A stretch of DNA of 64,000 bases from Erythroxylum novogranatense (taxonomy: Eukaryota; Streptophyta; Magnoliopsida; Malpighiales; Erythroxylaceae), in NCBI GenBank assembly GCA_029891385.1, contig CM057230.1, positions 47,533,414-47,597,413 of the forward strand, read 5' to 3'. Positions 59,639 through 64,000 of the stretch are shown here, piece by piece; the stretch's first letter is position 1; every line of letters starts with the position of its first letter. The translations under genes were made by a program, and so were the position numbers. The notes under the pieces are model-generated. The model was not told where the DNA came from. It made no database searches and saw only the letters and a program-made list of their open reading frames with translations.

Positions 59639-62270
59639 TGTTGGGACCCGATCCGGGAACTGGATCCTAACCGGAAAAGCAGAACGGAAAACAGAATGCG
59701 GAAGACATAATGCAAAGCGAAGCACAAACTAAAGGGAATACGAATCGACCAAAAGGGAAATTACAAACCGAAACGAAAACACAAAGCGAAACATAAGGCG
59801 AAACCGAAAGCAAATCGGATCACCAAGCGAATCGAATCAAATCAAACCAACAGTAGCGAAGCGGATCGAATACAAATCGAAAGCGGAAACAAAACATAAA
59901 GAAACGGAACCGACATCTGAAAACAAAGAACAGAGAAACACAATCGCGTTGGAAACACTAAGACATTCCAAATCCAGTATAATTTTTTTTCTTTTTCCTT
60001 ATATTCATCTTTATTCGAACTTAAGCAAATCAAAATACAATGAATTTCCACTTTTGGAAATTCATTCTCATGCAAATCTCGATACTTGAATCATATTCTT
60101 ATATATTCATACAAATCTCAAATCTCATTTTTATACCCATTTTACCAGAATTTCGGCAGCATAACGGCTACCCTTGACCTAACCCAAAACCTGCAAGGGT
60201 TCAAAATACACTTCTAAAGTTCCCAATCAAAACATACAAACATCAAAATTCACCGGACCCTCCGTCCGGGATCTCAGCATACACAAACGCAAACCTGATT
60301 CTAAAACACTTTCATAATTGTAATTCAATCTACTAGTCTCATAAATCAATCTCATTCCCAAAGTCATACACAATTTCATATACAATTTCACACTCTCATA
60401 CATTAATTCATAATCCTCATACATTCTGAAATACATGCTCGAAATACATCATAATCACTTACTTAACGACAATTCAAGCCATAAACAAAATTAATATCCA
60501 AATCTCATTTCACAAAAAAATACAGACGATGCAAAATCGGACCAAACGTTTTCACATTCTTTCATCCGATCTCCTGCTTGAAACCTGGAGATGGGGATGA
60601 AAGGGGGTGAGCTCGGAAGCTCGTGGATAATATATTTATAAATTGAACAATAAGCGGAAAAACTTATTTTCAAGAAGTTTGTCATTTTTAAACATTTTAC
60701 GATAGAAACCTTTCAAAGCTTATCTTTCAAATCTTTCACTTTTCAAATCATTCATAAAATATTTCCAAAATCTTACATTTGCAAATCTTATCTTCTCATT
60801 TCTCAAAATTCTCAATTCTTTCTTATTTCAAGATCAAACTTAAAAGCATGAATGCATCACACCAAATCACAAAACACATAAAATCATAAACTAAACACAT
60901 AAAACATATCAAACGGTTTGGGTCGGTCCTAACAGAACGTACTGAACATTCCCGCATAGCGGTTCTGTGCAGTCGTGAACGGAGGGGAGTCTGAAATCAG
61001 AACTCCTAAGCCCCTTGCGGGTAGCCAGGAGAAGGATATAAATAGATAGAGACAGTGTACTGACTCACGAAAGGGACCTAACCAAACTCACTTAACACAT
61101 AATTCAAAACTGAAACTTTCAGATTGCCCGAAGGCACTTTTTGAAATCTTACTTTCAAACTTTTTATATCATAACATCAAATAGTGTCAATACTTGACAC
61201 ATTCTCATAACACATGAAAATCATATAACAATTTTAATGCAATTCAAATCATCAATTTAATCACACATCGCAATCAATCAAAATTCATAACAATGAATGC
61301 AATAATTCATTTGAGTCATAATTCAAACTTATTCAAAATTTACAAAGCACGTTTCTCAAATTATTCAAATAATTCGAAAACCCTGAATTTTATAAACCTT
61401 GCATTTTCTAAAAATCATTTCCACAATAAGGAATTTAATCCTTCGAAATCATAATTTTTCAAACATTTATATGTTTATCAAAAATCCGCTTCTTAAATTT
61501 TCAATTTCACATGTTTAGCTTAAAATTCAACAAATAAATATACTACCCACCTCGAATCGATGCCAGAAACTCGTTCCTAACTCCAATTTGATCAATTCTT
61601 CTTTCCTTCTTCCAATTAAATTTTCGCTAAACCAATTTCATCAAAATTCAACCTCATAAATAACATAATTCTTAAAATTGATGTCATAATTCATACTAAT
61701 TCCAAGACATTTAAATCACCAATTTCTAAAATTCCCAAATTTCAAATTTGACCTAAGCCAATTCACTCCAATTCAATATCATAAATCACAATTTCTTCAA
61801 AATTGATATCATATTTCACAAACCCATACTATTATCTATGATTCTACATCAATAATTCACAAAATCCCCAAAATCACAAATTTGGCATAGTCCCTAACTC
61901 ACATAAATCCAAAATTAAATCCAATTAATCATGATATCTTCAAAATTGAGCTCATAATCCATGAACCCATATCATTTCCCATATTTCTAAACCAAGAACT
62001 CATCAAAAATCATACATTAAATTTTCGACCTCACCTTATTTTTCACTGAAATCCGACTTTTCTTGGCTTGGAAGGAAGCTCTTGTGCTCCTCCACCTTTT
62101 TCTCTCTTGGGACAATCCCAAAATCCTTCTTCAATTGGTAGAAAAATCGAATTTTTACCTTTCTCTCTCATCTTTCTCCATGGTCGAAGCTTCTCCTCCA
62201 TTCTTCTTCTTATTTTGTTCTTCTTTCCTTCAAAGTGCCAGCTCTCCTTTAACAAAAACGACATCTCCCT

Positions 62271-62280
62271 TTTTATATAT
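62271..62280 (-). promoter_or_regulatory. Putative TATA box of the second long LTR
   Basis: Minus strand reads ATATATAAAA, positionally equivalent to the TATAAAA at 7219-7213 of the other copy. A purine-rich leader follows to about 62040. Confidence 0.5.
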
Positions 62281-62399
62281 AATGTCTTGTCATTTAATGA
62301 TAGTCAATTGACCAAAATGCCCCTAACATTTACTTTAAGTCATGCTTACTTACGGATCTAATTCGCACTATCAATTTGAAGGAATTTGTCAAAACTTCC

Positions 62400-62880
62400 T
62401 TCTAGAGAAATGTTCCTCTATGTCTTAATTTCATAATGCCACAAAAATCATCCAATTCGGAGCACTAAATCAAAAGTTATGCTCAAAACATTTCAGATAT
62501 GTTCATATTCTAACACATTTTCCATGTACGATTTTTTCCATCCAGAAATTAACATTTTTAATCCCAAAATTTAAACTTGATGTCTTCATAAAAATTGTAG
62601 CCCTATTTCTCTAGTTTAATCTAAAACAAGAATCACATTATTTCGATTTCCAGAGCAAAAGTAATGCTCAAAATACTTTCAGATGTTCTTAATCCAAAAA
62701 CTGCACTCTAATCCAAACTTCCATTCATAATTTGAAGGTCTTATGGGCAAAATTGACATTTCATTTCTTCATATGATTTGTAGCCCCATGTCTTAATTTA
62801 ATTTTACCTCAATAATTACTTCAATTGGATCACCACAGATCCCAAATTTCTCAAAATACTGAACTATGTTCAGAAAATAG
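62400..62880 (+). repeat. Degenerate ~185-bp units in the second long LTR
   Basis: The motif CTTCATAWRATTTGTAGCCCYATKTCT with an AATTTYAATTG-like tail recurs near 62409, 62595 and 62775. It corresponds to the 7440-8390 array, with fewer and more diverged units. Confidence 0.6.
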
Positions 62881-63074
62881 ACCAACTTACTTTGATTAAA
62901 TTAATCACCCTTATTTTAATCTAAAAAATTCACAAATTTTTCATAAAAATGAAATTCATTGTCTTAGGTATCCAACGCTTCAAGAATCAACTCAATCGGA
63001 TGTCGAACGAAAAAGATATAAGCAAAAGAGTGGAGTATGTTCAGAAAATTACCTTTCTTAAACAAATAGGGAAA

Positions 63075-63220
63075 GTCGCGATCGTGCGTGTGCACGACCG
63101 CGACAATTAGGTAGTCCAGCAGAGTCGCGATCGTGTGTGTGCACGATGGTGGCATTCCGGTGAACCTGCAGAATCGCAATCGTGCGTATACACGACCGCG
63201 ACATTCGAGTGGACTTGCGA
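63075..63220. repeat. Three 49-bp units each holding a hairpin
   Basis: Units start at 63075, 63124 and 63172. Each contains GTCGCGATCGTGC, a four-base spacer (GTGT in the first unit), and GCACGACCGCGAC. The arms are complementary with one mismatch, giving a 13-base-pair stem and 4-base loop. The second and third units carry a few extra changes. The block replaces the 18-bp minisatellite found at the same place in the other copy (8463-8602). Confidence 0.85.
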
Positions 63221-63249
63221 CCCTTTCTTCTTAACCGATGTCTCAACTT

Positions 63250-63930
63250 TTAAACCCCATATCTTTTGACTCAGAACTCCAAATTTTGCAAACTTAGTAT
63301 CAATAGAAAGCTGAAAGAAAGATCTACAACTTTCATGAAGAACTCAAAAATTAATTTCATCTCTAAAATGATCAAATTTCTAATCAAAGATTCCCTCCAT
63401 TTAAATTATGTCCTAAGCCATAACTCAACTTTGAAAAATCCTATCTTTCAACTCTAATGTCCAAATATGTCATATTTTATATCAATGTGAAGATCGGAAA
63501 GTCACCTACAATTTTTATGAAGGACATAAAAATCAATTTGACCTCTAAAGAAGTCAATTTTCCAATCAAAACTTCTGTCATCTAATAATCATGCTAAAAT
63601 CATAACAGAAACTTGTAAAAAATCATAACTTATTATTCCTTGATCGAAAAATTCTATACTTTATATCAAAATAAAGATCAAATCAAAATCTTCAACTTTC
63701 ATGAAGCACTTAATGGCTAATTCCACCTCTAACTAGGTTAATTTCTCAGTCAAAGATTCAACCATACTTAAGTCAACCCATAACACACCTAAACTTTGAC
63801 TGACCATAACTTTCACTCCTGATATCGAAAAATTGCAAACTTTATGGCGACAGAAAGCTCTCAACATAATCTACAAGTTTCATGTAGACCATTTTCTCAA
63901 ATTATGCCTGAATCAAAAGTCAACTCTCAA
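63250..63930 (-). repeat. Four ~180-bp units, opposite orientation, in the second long LTR
   Basis: Units start near 63255, 63420, 63624 and 63803 and carry CTACAACTTTCATGAAG or diverged forms (63323, 63505, 63690, 63868), with CCATAACTTT-like starts. They correspond to 8625-9480 of the other copy; the last units (63803 and 9390) are the most alike. Confidence 0.7.
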
Positions 63931-64000
63931 TGGTCAAAAAGTCAAATTTTTCATATTTTCACACTTTTTCTCTTTATTTCTTGCTATTTAACTTCATTTC

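Larger units (their letters stand above)
59639..64000 (-). mobile_element. Second copy of the long LTR family, truncated by window end
   Basis: Begins TGTTGGGACCCGATCC, as does the solo LTR at 4315 apart from one base. It shares the GGATGAAAGGGGGTGAGCT block (60596), the GGGTAGCCAGGAGAAGG block (61018), a TATA box followed on the minus strand by a leader, and the repeat arrays. By alignment with 9390-9783, about 200 more bases should remain before its right end. The five bases before it are GTTGC (59634-59638), the expected target duplication to look for on the other side. Whether it is a solo LTR or the end of a full element cannot be told. Confidence 0.82.

Overview
The window is nuclear DNA of a flowering plant, most likely a eudicot. 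The evidence is two intron-containing plant genes with GT-AG introns and plant-type organelle targeting sequences, AT-rich non-coding DNA, and a mass of nested Ty1-copia and Ty3-gypsy LTR retrotransposons in various stages of decay. The species cannot be named from the sequence. No RNA genes, CRISPR arrays or prokaryotic features were seen.

Host genes, both on the minus strand. (1) 49360-45845 is an intact nine-exon gene for the mitochondrial F1-ATPase beta subunit, 557 residues, with every catalytic motif present. (2) 44983-31230 is a five-exon gene for a pKIWI502-type FAD/NAD(P)-binding oxidoreductase, 296 residues and probably plastid-targeted. Its 0.9-kb coding sequence is spread over 13.8 kb because intron 1 holds a gypsy chromovirus and intron 4 holds a copia relic. 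The two genes lie head to tail, 861 bp apart.

Repeat landscape, left to right. 1-2643 is the end of a long LTR (minus orientation) that runs off the window. 4315-9783 is a 5.47-kb solo LTR with target duplication TTAGC, inserted in older repeat DNA (2644-4309 plus 9789-10312). 10318-19937 is a complete-length Ty1-copia element (minus) with two 1.9-kb LTRs, target duplication ATATG, a Met-tRNA-type primer site and badly broken coding regions. 19943-21290 is the 3' end and LTR of a gypsy element, followed by a dead gypsy integrase (21300-22245) and AT-rich DNA. 24103-29945 is a dead chromovirus (plus) with two LTRs. 31664-35992 is a copia relic in intron 4. 38579-43795 is a chromovirus (minus) in intron 1. 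50160-50719 is a short solo LTR with target duplication GTTGA. 52552-59638 is a Sirevirus-like copia element (minus) with an envelope-like ORF and a reverse transcriptase deletion. Its gag is interrupted at 59639 by a second copy of the long LTR family, which runs to the window end.

The least ordinary material is inside the LTRs. The long LTR family carries degenerate ~180-190 bp arrays whose units sit in opposite orientation on either side of a GC-rich minisatellite or hairpin array. The 10318-19937 copia element carries a clustered 10-bp palindrome (AAGTCGACTT) both in its LTR tip and in its leader. I found no evidence of a new enzymatic or defence system; the novelty here is repeat architecture.
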